Source: Bryoerythrophyllum caledonicum (Eukaryota; Streptophyta; Bryopsida; Pottiales; Pottiaceae). From it: a DNA stretch of 64,000 bases. The stretch lies in NCBI GenBank assembly GCA_963971425.1, contig OZ020518.1, positions 28,836,770 to 28,900,769 on the forward strand, given 5' to 3'. A program made the position numbers and the translations under genes. Shown piece after piece: positions 24,525-35,700 of the stretch (position 1 is the stretch's first letter; each line of letters starts with the position of its first letter). The notes under the pieces are model-generated. The model was given only the letters and a program-made list of their open reading frames with translations. It made no database searches and was not told where the DNA came from.

Positions 24525-25896
24525 CACTATAAGAAACCCGTGTTTTTTGTGACAGGGCAACTAACGTGCAATTATGTTTTGTGCAGCATCCGGCACGTCA
24601 ACGTTGACGTCCAAAAAAATCCGTTATAACTGACATGCGAAAAACATGCCAAAATCTCAAAAAACAGGCCCACGTTTTTTAAAAACGTCACAAAAACTTG
24701 GAGGTTGAAGGTGTTAAAAATCTGCCATGTGGCTGCCATGTCGCATCCACGTCATCGCCACATGGACGGGCAGTGCCACATCTCCAACTTTTTCATCCGG
24801 GCCCTTGGTAATGTGGCCCATGATGTGGCGCATGACGTGGCATACGATTGTGACTAGGCTTGCATACGTGGACCCGCCATTTTATGACGTGGCACCTTTA
24901 AAATATGACGTGTCACTTTTTAAAATATGACGTGGCATGTCCAATCAGCATAGTTTAATGCAATAATTAATTGTGGACAGTGTAAATTGGGACGTCATTT
25001 CTAACACGGTATGTTTTCTGTGACGTTCGTTATGACGTTTTCTGTGACGTTCATTGAGATGGAGGTCACCAAAAGCAAGCACCAAGTCAGTAAAAACAAG
25101 TGCCATGTCACCAAAAAGAAGCGCCATGTCATCAAAAAGTACCGTATCACTTTAAGTTTCAAGGGTAATTCAAATTCATCCAAATAGATGGATGAAAGTG
25201 AATCACTCTTGATTCAAGTGTGATGAGATAGGAGAGAAGGCCTTACATATATATACAATGGGATGCACAAGTGGTGACAATCCATATGGGATTATTGGAT
25301 TTGTCATGGTGTTAGCCTCGTGTTAGCATAAACATTAAAATGTCACAGTAGACGTCCATCCAGATGTCTGTTCTAACATCCTTTTTGCCTACGTGGCAAC
25401 TGATTTCAACCTTGCCTACGTGGCACAAACATTTTAAAAAGAATCCAATTTCTACCTTGCCTACGTGGCTCAAACATGTTTTTTGTGATGTCAGTAAGGA
25501 CATCCACGTTTTTTGTGACGTCAGTAACGACATCCACGTTTTTATTTTTGTAGGGATCAGCCCATCTCCATTGTGTTTTAACCGTTGGGCAGTGTTTTAC
25601 GGGAGGTTGCAGTAACAATCTTGAAGTTACTCACAGTGAAGCTAAACCCCCCTGCCGACGTGGCATTGTCACCTTTCTGAGGACGTTGTCTAAAACATGA
25701 CTATGTTCACTAGGACGTCCCGCAAAACAAATATGTTTATGCTAACATCTCTGCGTTTTTCCGCCAATTTTTTCATGTTTGGTGCAACATCCACCAGAAT
25801 CCGACAGCCCAAGGCTCGGCCCGTTCGCAAAAACATGTTTTGACAAACACACTTGATCATAGCTAACGTCACAAAAATCACGGGTTTCTTATAGTG
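24525..25896. mobile_element. CACTA-type non-autonomous transposon, copy 3
   Basis: It is the same 1372 bp as copy 1, offset by exactly 9494 bases. I saw only three base differences (for example ACATTGACG in copy 1 against ACGTTGACG here), so the two copies are about 99.8% alike. The flanking TAA at 24522-24524 and 25897-25899 is a 3-bp target duplication. It sits in a coding exon of the SWIM pseudogene. It has no transposase gene. Confidence 0.93.
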
Positions 25897-26745
25897 TAAA
25901 CATGTTATTGGGTGAACACGTAGAGCAAAACCCATTAGCTACGAATTCAGCTATTGTGATGGCAGCAAGCAAGGAGTTCCTTGCTGAACATCTCCTTCGT
26001 CCCCTAGAATCAGAGAAGACCATGACAGTAGAAGATATGAAGGACGTCATGGAAAAGTACGCCAACCTTGCCTCTCCAAACATCAAGAATGCCATCTCAT
26101 CGTTCAAGCAGGTTGGACGCACTGGAGCAATGGATGGCATCCGTCAAATGAAGGGGTGTACAACATGGCCCTTTGTCCAGCGAAATATGTTTTCCGGTCA
26201 AAGGGGTGACAAGGATAAAGTCTTTGTATTTAAAATGAGTGAGATAGGACCCGGCTCAGGCGTTGATTTCGTGACAAGGATGCAAGCTGGCCGAGACTTG
26301 CAAGATGCGTGGCTCATGTTTGATCACTCAATTCAATCAACTTCAAAGGATTCATGGCAGATAGCGCTGGTGCAAACTGGAATGTTGTGAGGAAGATCTA
26401 CAGTTCTGGTGATCCGCAGGAGGTGATGGCCGATCGTGAGCGCACTTGCCTCCTTCATTGGACTACCTCCATGAATCGCCACACGGACAAGTACATCAAG
26501 AATGATTTCCAAAATCAGCATCGTCTCCTATGCAAGCAATACAAGGATTCCAAGACTTCAGCCGAATCCGAAGTTCGATACCTTGCAATTCGGGCATGGT
26601 GGCAATCCTATGGAGCTCCAAACAATGAGGCTCTTAAACAACTTGGACAATGGCTCGCATTTTGGCACTACCGCTACCGGCAATGGGGTGCCTCCATGCA
26701 AATGGTAAGAGTCCTTTGAGAATCTGAAGTATTTTAGTCGTATTG

Positions 26746-26763
26746 GTTGTTGGATCCACCAAC
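26746..26763. repeat. Cassette palindrome inside SWIM-gene intron
   Basis: GTTGTTGGATCCACCAAC lies in the intron 26705-26795, showing that the palindrome family is shared by both genes of the cassette. A further member, GTTGTCGGATCCAACAAC, is at 14375-14392, downstream of the methyltransferase gene's last exon. Confidence 0.8.
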
Positions 26764-28435
26764 CTAAATCCTTGTTGTTGACATGTATTCCACAGGACCT
26801 CACCGATGAAGAATGGGCTGAAATGCCATCTTGTAATTTGGCGGAGTCAATTCATAACCGTTGGCTTCAACAGTCCGGAAACAAGGGGAACGACTTGTAG
26901 GATGCAACAGTGGACGACTTCGTACGTGCATTCATGCAATGCACTAACTATTTTTAGTTCTTGAAGGGAGGGCGCTCGGGTAGTGGACCCTCCAAGCAAG
27001 AGTTGCAACTACGCCATGCCCAGAGAATGGGAGAGCCCGAGAAAGTTGTTGAAGCTCTTCATTGCATGCCTGGAGCTAAGGAGTGGTGCACCCATACGCC
27101 TCATTTTGAAGGAGAGGAAGTCTTTGGGTCTTGCAAGCGGAAGCTTGACCTTCCACTTGGATCCGAGTTTGACAGCCACCGCCCGGACCAGATGAACTTC
27201 TCCCATTCCAAAGTCCCTACCAGATCCACTAGAGCACGCCGGGAGAGTGCGCCTTCAGCCCTTGATGTATCTCTCCCTTCTTCTCCTACTTCCTCAGACG
27301 ACGTCCAAATCATGTCCCCACCGACGTCAGCACCTATGGTGTCTTTAAGGGTTACGCATTTTATGAGCGTCCATGAGTCTGAGTGCGATTTGAAGAAATG
27401 GCACATTGCTCGACTCCCTAAAAATTCAGGGAAGAGTTGCTTTGCTAAATAGGCCCGGACAGGAAGGACGTGCAAAGAGAAGATTGTGCGCCTGGATAAA
27501 AGTACTCCTATTCCTACCTATTCTGGAATCCTACACGTTCGAAGGACATTGAAGGACCAGGTCATGGAGTTCTTCCATCGTGCGGACGACATCAAACGTT
27601 GTGTAAAGGGGACGAAGAGGAAGTGGATGAACCACCGACCTCCTGTCCCCACAATATGGCTTGTGCTGAAGGGCACTAATCTCACAAAGACTGAGATTCC
27701 TTAGACTGGAGGAAGGTGGATTCCAGCTTGAAGAACACCGAGAAGTTTCACGAAGGCGTCTGTTTGGAGACACATCCAATCGAGCAGCACATCCTAGTGC
27801 TATTCCACTACCTTCTGAACCCAATGCACATCCAACGACTCGCGATTGTCGCCACATTTGCCGTCTCCCAAATGCCAAGGTCTCGGTGAAGTAGAGAAAC
27901 CTTTGGGAGTCAGCTGGTATTCTCGATGCTCGCATCTCGCAAATTATTCCAATTCCGCATCCGGCTAATGGATGCATCATCTTACTTCACTCAAAAAAGG
28001 CGCAGACTACAGTTGAGTATCGGTTGACAATCGGCCCTCTCCCCGATTGTTCTTGTGCAGATTTCAAGGACATGTTGGCACGGACCAAGAAGAGAGGCGC
28101 TTGGTACCACTGCAAGCACCTCTACTACATCTTCCGTGTGGTGTGCAATCTCGATCACGAGGATGACCATTTTGTCCATGCCCCCACTTTCAGCTTCAAC
28201 GAGATCAAGAAAGTCATGGACAAGGGAGTCAATCGTTTCCTGTAGAGGATACCAAAAGCGTATTTACTACTATAGGTCAACTTGACAGTCCTTATGTTTT
28301 GCAAATGAAGGCCTCAAAATCTGACAACCCACGGTTATAGGCAGGAAAAAATTTAATAATAGAAATATTCGAAAAAATATTAGAATATATTTTTTATTTG
28401 TAGTTAAAATTATTTATTTTTAGTAACTTTCTGCT

Positions 28436-28497
28436 CACCGCTCATGAAATCACCGCTCACCGCTCATCGCTCACCGCTCATTGCTCACAAACTAGCG
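28436..28497. repeat. GCTCACCGCTCAT short tandem repeat ending in AAACTAG
   Basis: Imperfect tandem copies of CACCGCTCAT/CATTGCTCAC end at CAAACTAG, where the flanking minus-strand ORF is cut. A related block on the opposite strand cuts the retroelement remnant at 12564-12590 at the same AAACTAG word. The stem GTGAGC-ATT-GCTCAC there, followed by CTAG, is loosely like a Helitron 3' end. Confidence 0.5.
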
Positions 28498-29345
28498 TCG
28501 TTGGTGTGGATGGTTCTATTCGAGGCTTTTTTAGTTCAGGTGGAATAGTGGGTTCTTCATATGGAATTGAATGTGCTTGAAATAAGGCGATGATGTGAGA
28601 GTCTGGGAATGGACTTACTTGTTGTTTAAAGTTTTGGTACCAGTTTTTATCTGGGGTGATGATGAGCGTAGATGTGTGGTTTGGGTCATTTTTGACAGCA
28701 AGGCATGCCCAATGTAGTGCTTGTTGTGTTTCCTCCTCGTTGTGGGGGTGTGCTATAGCATTACCAATCCATTTGTGGTCAAAGGCTTTCCCCAAGGAGC
28801 CGAATATTTTATCTCTTTCAAATGGGGAGTAGAATTTTAGTAGTTTGGTGGAGCATGTGATAGGGGAGGAGAAGTATGATTGTTCTATGTTAAAGCATGA
28901 TATTAGTGATTCTAGGATGGGGGTGGGTATTGTGTATTGTGCATTTTTGAGGGGATTGTTTTTTGAGATACGATATTTGTATCTTTAGTACAACCACATT
29001 AATTCGGTTTAAAATGATTGGGTTATTGGTTCAATGTTCATGGATGTCTGTAGTTTTATATTGTATTGGTTCCATAGCCATTGGAGTCTGGTAGTGGTAA
29101 TGGTTTGTAGATGCTAGCCATTTTCTTCATACAGATGTGCTAGGTTGTTGTCTATTTTGATTGTGTTTGAGATTGTGAGGATATCATTTTTGGAGTTACA
29201 TTCTGTGGTATAGATGCTTAGGAGTGGAATTATTGGTGGGGTTACGAATCTTGTGTCTTGGAGTTGTTCTTGGAGGTGGTGGGTTTGGATAATTTCGGAG
29301 TAGAATTTATTTTGGATCTTTTGATAGTATTGTTTTAATTTTTTG
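28490..29345 (-). pseudogene. Broken PCIF1-like methyltransferase ORF
   Basis: Reading the minus strand gives a continuous but stop-broken frame: ILESLISCF, then EQSYFSSPITC, then KIFGSLGKAF, then AIAHPHNEEE, then LIITPDKNW. The order E-x3-SP, FGS-x-G-x-x-F and a catalytic tetrapeptide region followed by a hydrophobic strand ending in P-x-W mirrors the PCIF1/CAPAM family, which methylates N6 of cap-adjacent adenosine in mRNA. At the NPPF position the sequence reads AHPH. At least three in-frame stops occur upstream of the methyltransferase part (NG*HLQ, SF*TEL, LY*RYK). The longest uninterrupted piece is 105 codons (28478-28795). It is joined at its 3' end to a short-repeat block at a CTAG junction. 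A mobile-element origin is likely but inferred. Confidence 0.5.
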
Positions 29346-31250
29346 GTGTTGTGGATGGATGTGTTTTGTCACTTCAAACACTATTATCTTCTCATCTATG
29401 AAGTCAATTAATTTTTTTTTGACAAGTTATATTTTGTAGTTTCATATCAAGATCCTAGAGATGGAGTACAAAGGAAGGATCTCATGAGCTTTTTATGCTC
29501 GTTATAGTAGAATGAGCGTCTTTAGAGTGTTTTACATTAGAAATTTTAATCAAGGATTTTCAATGATTTACATATAGGTGTTACTTTGTTTTGTTTTGTT
29601 TTATGACAATCATTGACATCTTCCAAACCATTGGTCATCTTAGGGAAAATGAAGTATATTTGGAACGCTTCATAAGTAAGAACCTGCAAAGAGTTGGTTT
29701 GAGAACATTTCAACCTAGAAAATATCCCTTTTGAATTTCAAGGTCTTATCCAATTCAAAAAATTAGAAAAGTAGCTCAATGGTATAACAATCCTCATATT
29801 AAATTGTTGGCATTTCAAAATTTCTTCAATCTTTGCGTCAAATTTTCTCCAATCTCAAAAAGATACTTCTTCCTTAAAAGATTACAAGGTCAATGGATTA
29901 GTTTTTTTCTAGTAAAAATCACCATTAGAATGATCCAATAGAAACCCTAAAGTCAATATATTTGAAATTCATGTGTTTTTATTCCAATTAGAATAAAAAT
30001 ACATGATTTTCAAAACATATTGAAAGTTTAATAAGAAAAAATTTATATTCAAACTAAATGTGTTGTCCTTATGACGGACATCCATATTTATTTGTTTATG
30101 TCATTTGATATTGCTCTAAACTCAACAATTCACAATCATCACAATTATCCATGAATGAATGAATGAATTATGTTAATGATTCTGGAAAGGACTTTCTGTG
30201 TCAAAGTTGTAAATTTTAAGTTAATCATTTTGCCTTAAGTTTGTTGTATTTTCAAAGATCGCAAAAATCAAATTCTCTGTACCTCAAAAAAATCCTTTGT
30301 ACCTCAAAAAAATTCCAAATCTCATTTTGTATCCTCTAGGATTATCTCAGGAATACTCGTGTTGAAATGAATTATGGACATAAAATACATGATGTTATAG
30401 CAAACATATTGTTTCTTCTCTCAAAAAGATCCTTGCAACGTATTTGATTTTTAAAAATAAATTGTCCCCTTCTCATGCCACATTCCAAAGGAACCAGAAT
30501 GTTTCTGTGTGTTGGTCCTACAATTCTATATGTCACATTGAAGAGTGTTTGCACTTAAGGTATTCAATCATATGGCTTCGGGTGCCATTACTCCCATGTA
30601 ACATTCCTTCTCATTATGTATAACAAAACAGCAGCATGACATTGATCACTGGTCTGATATAACTTATTCCACAATGCTAGCCCGTCCATTGAACTGGTCC
30701 AACAAAACCAACTCATCCAATACGGAAAATGACTCGCATCAAAAGGCTCCTTTGACCTATCTAAACGACATGAGCTAGGCTAAATGACACAAGCTTCTCT
30801 GTAACACTACATGCTGAAATTCCACGGTACCACGGAAACAAGTTGCCATGTTTCAAAAGCACTCACTGAAAGAACAACAAAAGCTATGGTTGTTATCCTC
30901 GCGGGTTTTTTTTAACACTAATCTGATGCTTTAGGATATCAACCGATAAAAACGAGGGTTGTTTGAACGTACCGGAAGTTTTGATAAGGTACCCTCTTTG
31001 CATTTATGATACTATTCCTTTCTCTCCATCAATTAGACCAATGGAGGAGCATGTTGTAAACCTCAAGGATTGCCCAAAAAAAAATGATTTTTGTTTGATA
31101 GGAGTGAAGAAAGAGTTGAGATATGAATATCACCTGCATTTTTATTTTTTTATTTTTTTCTTGCTTTGAGATGGTTGTAGATATTTATAAAGTCCTGATT
31201 TAAATGATGAGAATCTTGTTGCTTAATAATTGACTCTAAATCTACACACG
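29346..31250. other. AT-rich intergenic region, nothing recognised
   Basis: No ORF with credible coding features is visible. There are short local repeats, for example CCTCAAAAAAATTC-like pairs near 30280-30310. Confidence 0.3.
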
Positions 31251-31569
31251 GGGTACATCCCCCAGCTACCCTGGTAATAGGGGCGCAGCACATGACGCCG
31301 ACCACCGTGGGCCCCGCCTTCCCGCCTTCCCAACATTCATCCAAGAGTTCATCATTTGGATGATTCTCGTCCCGGATCCCTCGCTCTATTCCCATGCCTT
31401 TCACGCCCGCATTCAAAGCCTGTGGTAAAAATCGCTTTACCCTGACAGTGAAATCCTGGCGCCAGGGTAGATCTGACGCGGTTTTTGATGGGGGTGAGGG
31501 TAATTTTGCGCACAAGCGAAACACACGAGCTGCTGTGAAGGGGCACACAATCTGTTTACTACGTGCGGT

Positions 31570-32772
31570 TCCTGACTGATACTGTGGTGATACTGGTACC
31601 ATACCCTTCGGATACTGAGATGATACTCGTACGATACACCTGAGATACTCGGGTGATACTGAGGCGCTCTATGGACAAGAAAGCAGGAGCGTTGTAAACC
31701 TGTGAAGGGAGGTTCGCGTTGCAGAAGGATCTTTGATGGCGATGGTCAGGAGCGATGGGGGCCGGATTGCGGGCGATGGCGAGGGGCGCGGTCGTGGTCG
31801 TGGTCGCGGCGCAGCTGCTGGTGTCGCAATGCTGGTAGGTTTTTTTTTTAAGCTGTGAGAGCCGTGGCGCAGTCGAGGAGGTTTGTGCGGATACTCGGAT
31901 GGTGGAGTGGAGTGGAGCGATGGAGATCGGTCGCGGGATAGGTGCGCCCTCTGTGTGGAGGATTAGCGCGGTTCTGCATTAGTGCTGGTATTTTATCGCG
32001 GACTCTGGAGTTGCGGAGGTTGTCGTGTGGTGCGGATCTTGCTGGTGTGTTGGATCATCTGATCTGCGGCGGTGGAGTGTAGTGGAGCGGAACGTTGATG
32101 GTGGACGCGGATGGAACAAGTGGACGGTGGAGTCGAGGAGCCCCGGGGCTACTGGTTTGGCGGTTCCGTGGATAGCAGTTACGTGGAGTAGCAGTAGCAG
32201 TAGTAACTTGGGAATGGATTGCAGGGCGGAGGCGTGGTAGGGCTTAAGGTGGGATTGATAAGTGATCGGCGAATTCAAGAAAGGAGTTCTTCCAGTTGCG
32301 GGAGAGGCCGGAAGCCGGAAGTGGAATGGCAACAGAGTTTGGAGAAACAGCGGTGTAAGGAATAGAATATGTTAAGGATTGGAGAAGGCAAAAACAGTTT
32401 ATCAGCTGCAGTAGTGTGGTGGTGGCGAAGATTGGTTGAATGTTGGCAGGCCAGGTTGTGGTAGGTTGCAGCTGCAAGATTGGCGAGAAGCTGTATGGAC
32501 GAGTTCTTTTGACTCAGTTTCGTAGGCGCTATTGCTGGAGGTGTAGTTGAAAAGAGGAGAGATTTTTTTATATGAGTCAAGGGAAAGAAATGAAAAAATA
32601 ACGGGAGGAAGTAATGGCAGTGTCTTCAAGCCGGTATTAGTTTCATTTATTTATCCAGGACCATGGCTATAGCGTCGAGCGTTACGTTTTCCCCGAACCG
32701 CGGTTGCGTTGAGCTCTCTTTCCGCCTACACCATAGAATTCTGGCTGCTTGTTGCGTGTGAACGCTGAAGTT
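31570..32772 (+). promoter_or_regulatory. Probable promoter and 5' leader of the KCH kinesin
   Basis: GC content rises at about 31.25 kb and stays high up to the kinesin start. A cluster of seven GATACT-like words lies at 31578-31663 (TGATACTG, GGATACTGA, TGATACTCG and so on). The leader sequence contains GTGG/GAGTGG-rich stretches. No canonical TATA box was identified, and the transcription start is not determined. Confidence 0.4.
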
Positions 32773-35700
32773 ATGGACGTGGCAGGAATGGGATATGGGA
32801 ACGGTTCATCTAATGCCTTCCCTGCTACAGAGGGAACAATGTCTCATGGTCCGGGATCGCCCGTTAGTTCCTGGTACGAAGGGAATGAGACATTCTATGT
32901 TCCTGAGAAGAGGTTTCCCAATAACGACGTTCTCAAGGGGCAGGCACATGAATACATGAACCAGGGGCAAATGAATAATACGGCAGGTTCGATTGTTAAC
33001 GCTGCCGTCTATTCGGCGGGAGTCAGATTGAGCGATACACATTTGGCATCCAGAAAAGCAGTGGAAGCAGGTTGTGATCTTAGGCTATTTTTCATCTTAG
33101 GGCTGGGGCGTTAGGCTGCTCCATGAACTTCCGCTCTGCATTCTGTAGTTTAGAATAATGTCCATTGCTATGTGTGACTGTACAGGCATAGTCGGTAGAG
33201 GATTGAATGAGTCTGTCTGAATTCTTGTGACCGCCAGTGTTTACCCTGTCGGGGTTGCGTTCTCTCTTTTGGAGCTTTGGACAGGAAGTTGCTGTGTATA
33301 GTTTTTTAGAGGTTCTCTTTAAGTGAAAATTACTGAAATCACCATTCAATCTATGCCCCGAACTCCTAGCCCCATAGTGGTTCAAATAGTCGGGGGATAT
33401 TTTTCAATGTCTTGGGGGTAAAGAGCACTAACAGTGTATTTGTATCGTAAAGCTAGTCAAGATATAGGGATTGGGTTCAAGGTTCTGACTATTTTGTCGT
33501 GTTAATGCGAAATATCTCTGTTACTGACACATTATTTAATGGAATCGTAATGCTTAATAGCTAACTCTTATGGGTTGATGTGTGAACGAATTTTTTAAAT
33601 CGTGAAGTCAGTTTCTATTTAAAAAAATATCGTTGCGGTACACTGGTTGGCTGAATAGCAAGTATTTTTAACATTCGGTCTAATTTTGTCTACACGTTGG
33701 AATCTCAGCGACAAGGAGGCAGCACGCGATTCTTTGGTTGCAAGAAACTGTTGGAGATCTAGGTCTTTCAAGCAATTCGGCAGAAGAAGATTTGAGGCTG
33801 TCTTTGAGAAATGGAATTGCACTCTGCAAGCTCATCAACAAAGTACAACCTGGTGCTGTACTCAAGGTTAGTACAACTACCTCAATATACGTGCTTCATT
33901 GTCTTGATCTAAGACTGTTTTTTCTGAGCAGGTCTCAACACAATTCGTGTATTTCTTTAATCATACCATCAGTTCCCTGATTTAGGCTTTCGGGTTGGAT
34001 GATATTGTTGTGGTTGATGATTGGGAATAATTTGTGGCCATGGTTGGTTGTGACTTCCGCTGTAAATTTAATCATTGTTTCAGTTTTGCTTTTAGAAGTT
34101 GTAGTCACCGACTTATATGCTTTTCGAGGGACCACTTCTGATGGTCATCAATTTATGTTAAGTTTTTCTCTTTACAAAACATGTAGCTTAAGCAAGCCTA
34201 AATTCTCCAACTATCGTGTATCATTTTTCGACGCTATGATCCTGTTATTAGAAATTTTTACGTACATACCAGAAAACATGAAGTCGAAAGCATTTTGTTA
34301 GTGTTTTCTCATTATCCTCTGCATGTCGGTGTGTATGCATAGGTGGTGGCGAATCCGGCTCTTTCGAATCACCTTGATGGAGCCCAGTCTGCACTTCAGT
34401 ACTTTGAGAATGTTCGGAACTTTTTGGTTGCAGTTGAGGAGATGTTATTACCATCATTTGAAGTTTCTGACCTGGAGCAGGTATGAATACTGTAGAGTGG
34501 TTTGTAGCTTTTATTTTACATAATCTTAAAATTAATGAAGTAATGGCTTATCTAGAATTACGACTTGAGACAAACATATATTCCAGTACTTCTTGCATTA
34601 TACTGATGGAGGGTAGCCCTCACCATCTCGGTGGACTCATTAGGCATGCTGCTCAATGCTGGATGTTTTTCATGTGAGTGCCTGATTCTTCAGTGTCCCC
34701 TCTGCATAACATAAAGAAAAATCTTCTAGTGAAGGATAATACCTTTCATTACTTGAATTTCTGTGTGCGGGCCCTAGAAATTTTCTCTTGGGTGCATTCG
34801 GATAGTGAAGCGTGCTTTAGTAAACGTGGTCCGTTGTGAATGTTTTTCCTTTGAAACAGGGTTCAACATCTTCGAACTCATCTGCGAAGCTGGTGGACTG
34901 TATATTGGCGTTGAAATCTTACCACGAGTGGAAGCAGGGAGGTGGTTCGGGCTTCTGGAGGTTAAAGTCTCCTAGTCATCCGACAGGAAATAAGAACAGA
35001 TCCATCTCTAAGCTCAGCCGCTCTAAGAGTATAAATAATAGTTCCAACGCTCGGAAAAAATGGGCAATTCCAGATCCAGAATCTCTAGACGATACGTCGG
35101 TGACAAGTTTGTCCGACGAGCCACCTACTTTTGAACCCGACTCCTCTGTTTCAGGTCATGAAACCTCAGCGAATGGCTTATCTGAGGAGACTACGAGTTC
35201 AGTTGGGGATGGTGAGGAGGTGGCTTATAGTGAGATCAGCTCAGCAGGTACTGCGTTGGTTCCGTTTTTTTGCTCGTTAGCTCAATTTGTGACCAATTCA
35301 GCATAAATTTATGTTTAATGTTAATTAGTCGTGTTTCATATCGTCAGCTTTTACTATTTTAACAGTCTTCTGCACTTATGCAGTGTCTAAACCAACCTGG
35401 CTACAACACCTTGGAGAGAAATTCCATGAAGTCTTGCAAGTTAACGCCAAGAGTCTGCAAGGGGTTACTGATACTATTCCAATTACCTTCGATGGTTATG
35501 GTGGAAAATCAACACCTGCATTGGATGTATGTAACTGCTGACCAAATGCAACTATTTACCCAATATTTTTTTGTTGTGTCTTTATAATGGAGAAAAGAAT
35601 TTTAGCATTTTTACGGTTCAGCAATTTGCCCCGAATAAAAGGGAACGGGGACCTCTTGCAAGGACATAGATTGGTGAGAATTTAGGAAGACGAGGCCCGT

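Larger units (their letters stand above)
24221..28245 (+). pseudogene. Decayed SWIM zinc-finger gene (transposase-like), divergent partner
   Basis: Coding sequence is recognisable from an ATG at 24221, through 24524, across a transposon (24525-25896), on to 26704, then after an intron from 26796 to the stop near 28245. Removing the transposon and one TAA keeps the frame. Features: WAEMPSCNLAESIHNRWLQ near 26.82 kb, WHIARLP near 27.4 kb, and a C-terminal SWIM finger C-S-C...C-K-H at about 28051-28120 (CSCADF...WYHCKHLYYIF). SWIM fingers (CxC...CxH) occur in MULE transposases and other DNA-binding proteins. TAG stops occur in NDL*DAT, NYF*FLK, FAK*ARTG and SVK*RNL, with frameshifts near 24370, 26350, 27470 and 27700. 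I recall this as a multicopy protein family of non-seed plants; no DDE triad was identified, so transposase function is not shown. Confidence 0.65.

Noticed and set aside
26921-26957. Possible short intron in the SWIM gene (GTACGT...TTTTAG)
   Set aside because: The frame reads straight through with conserved residues apart from one TAG that fits a mutated CAG, so it is better read as exon.
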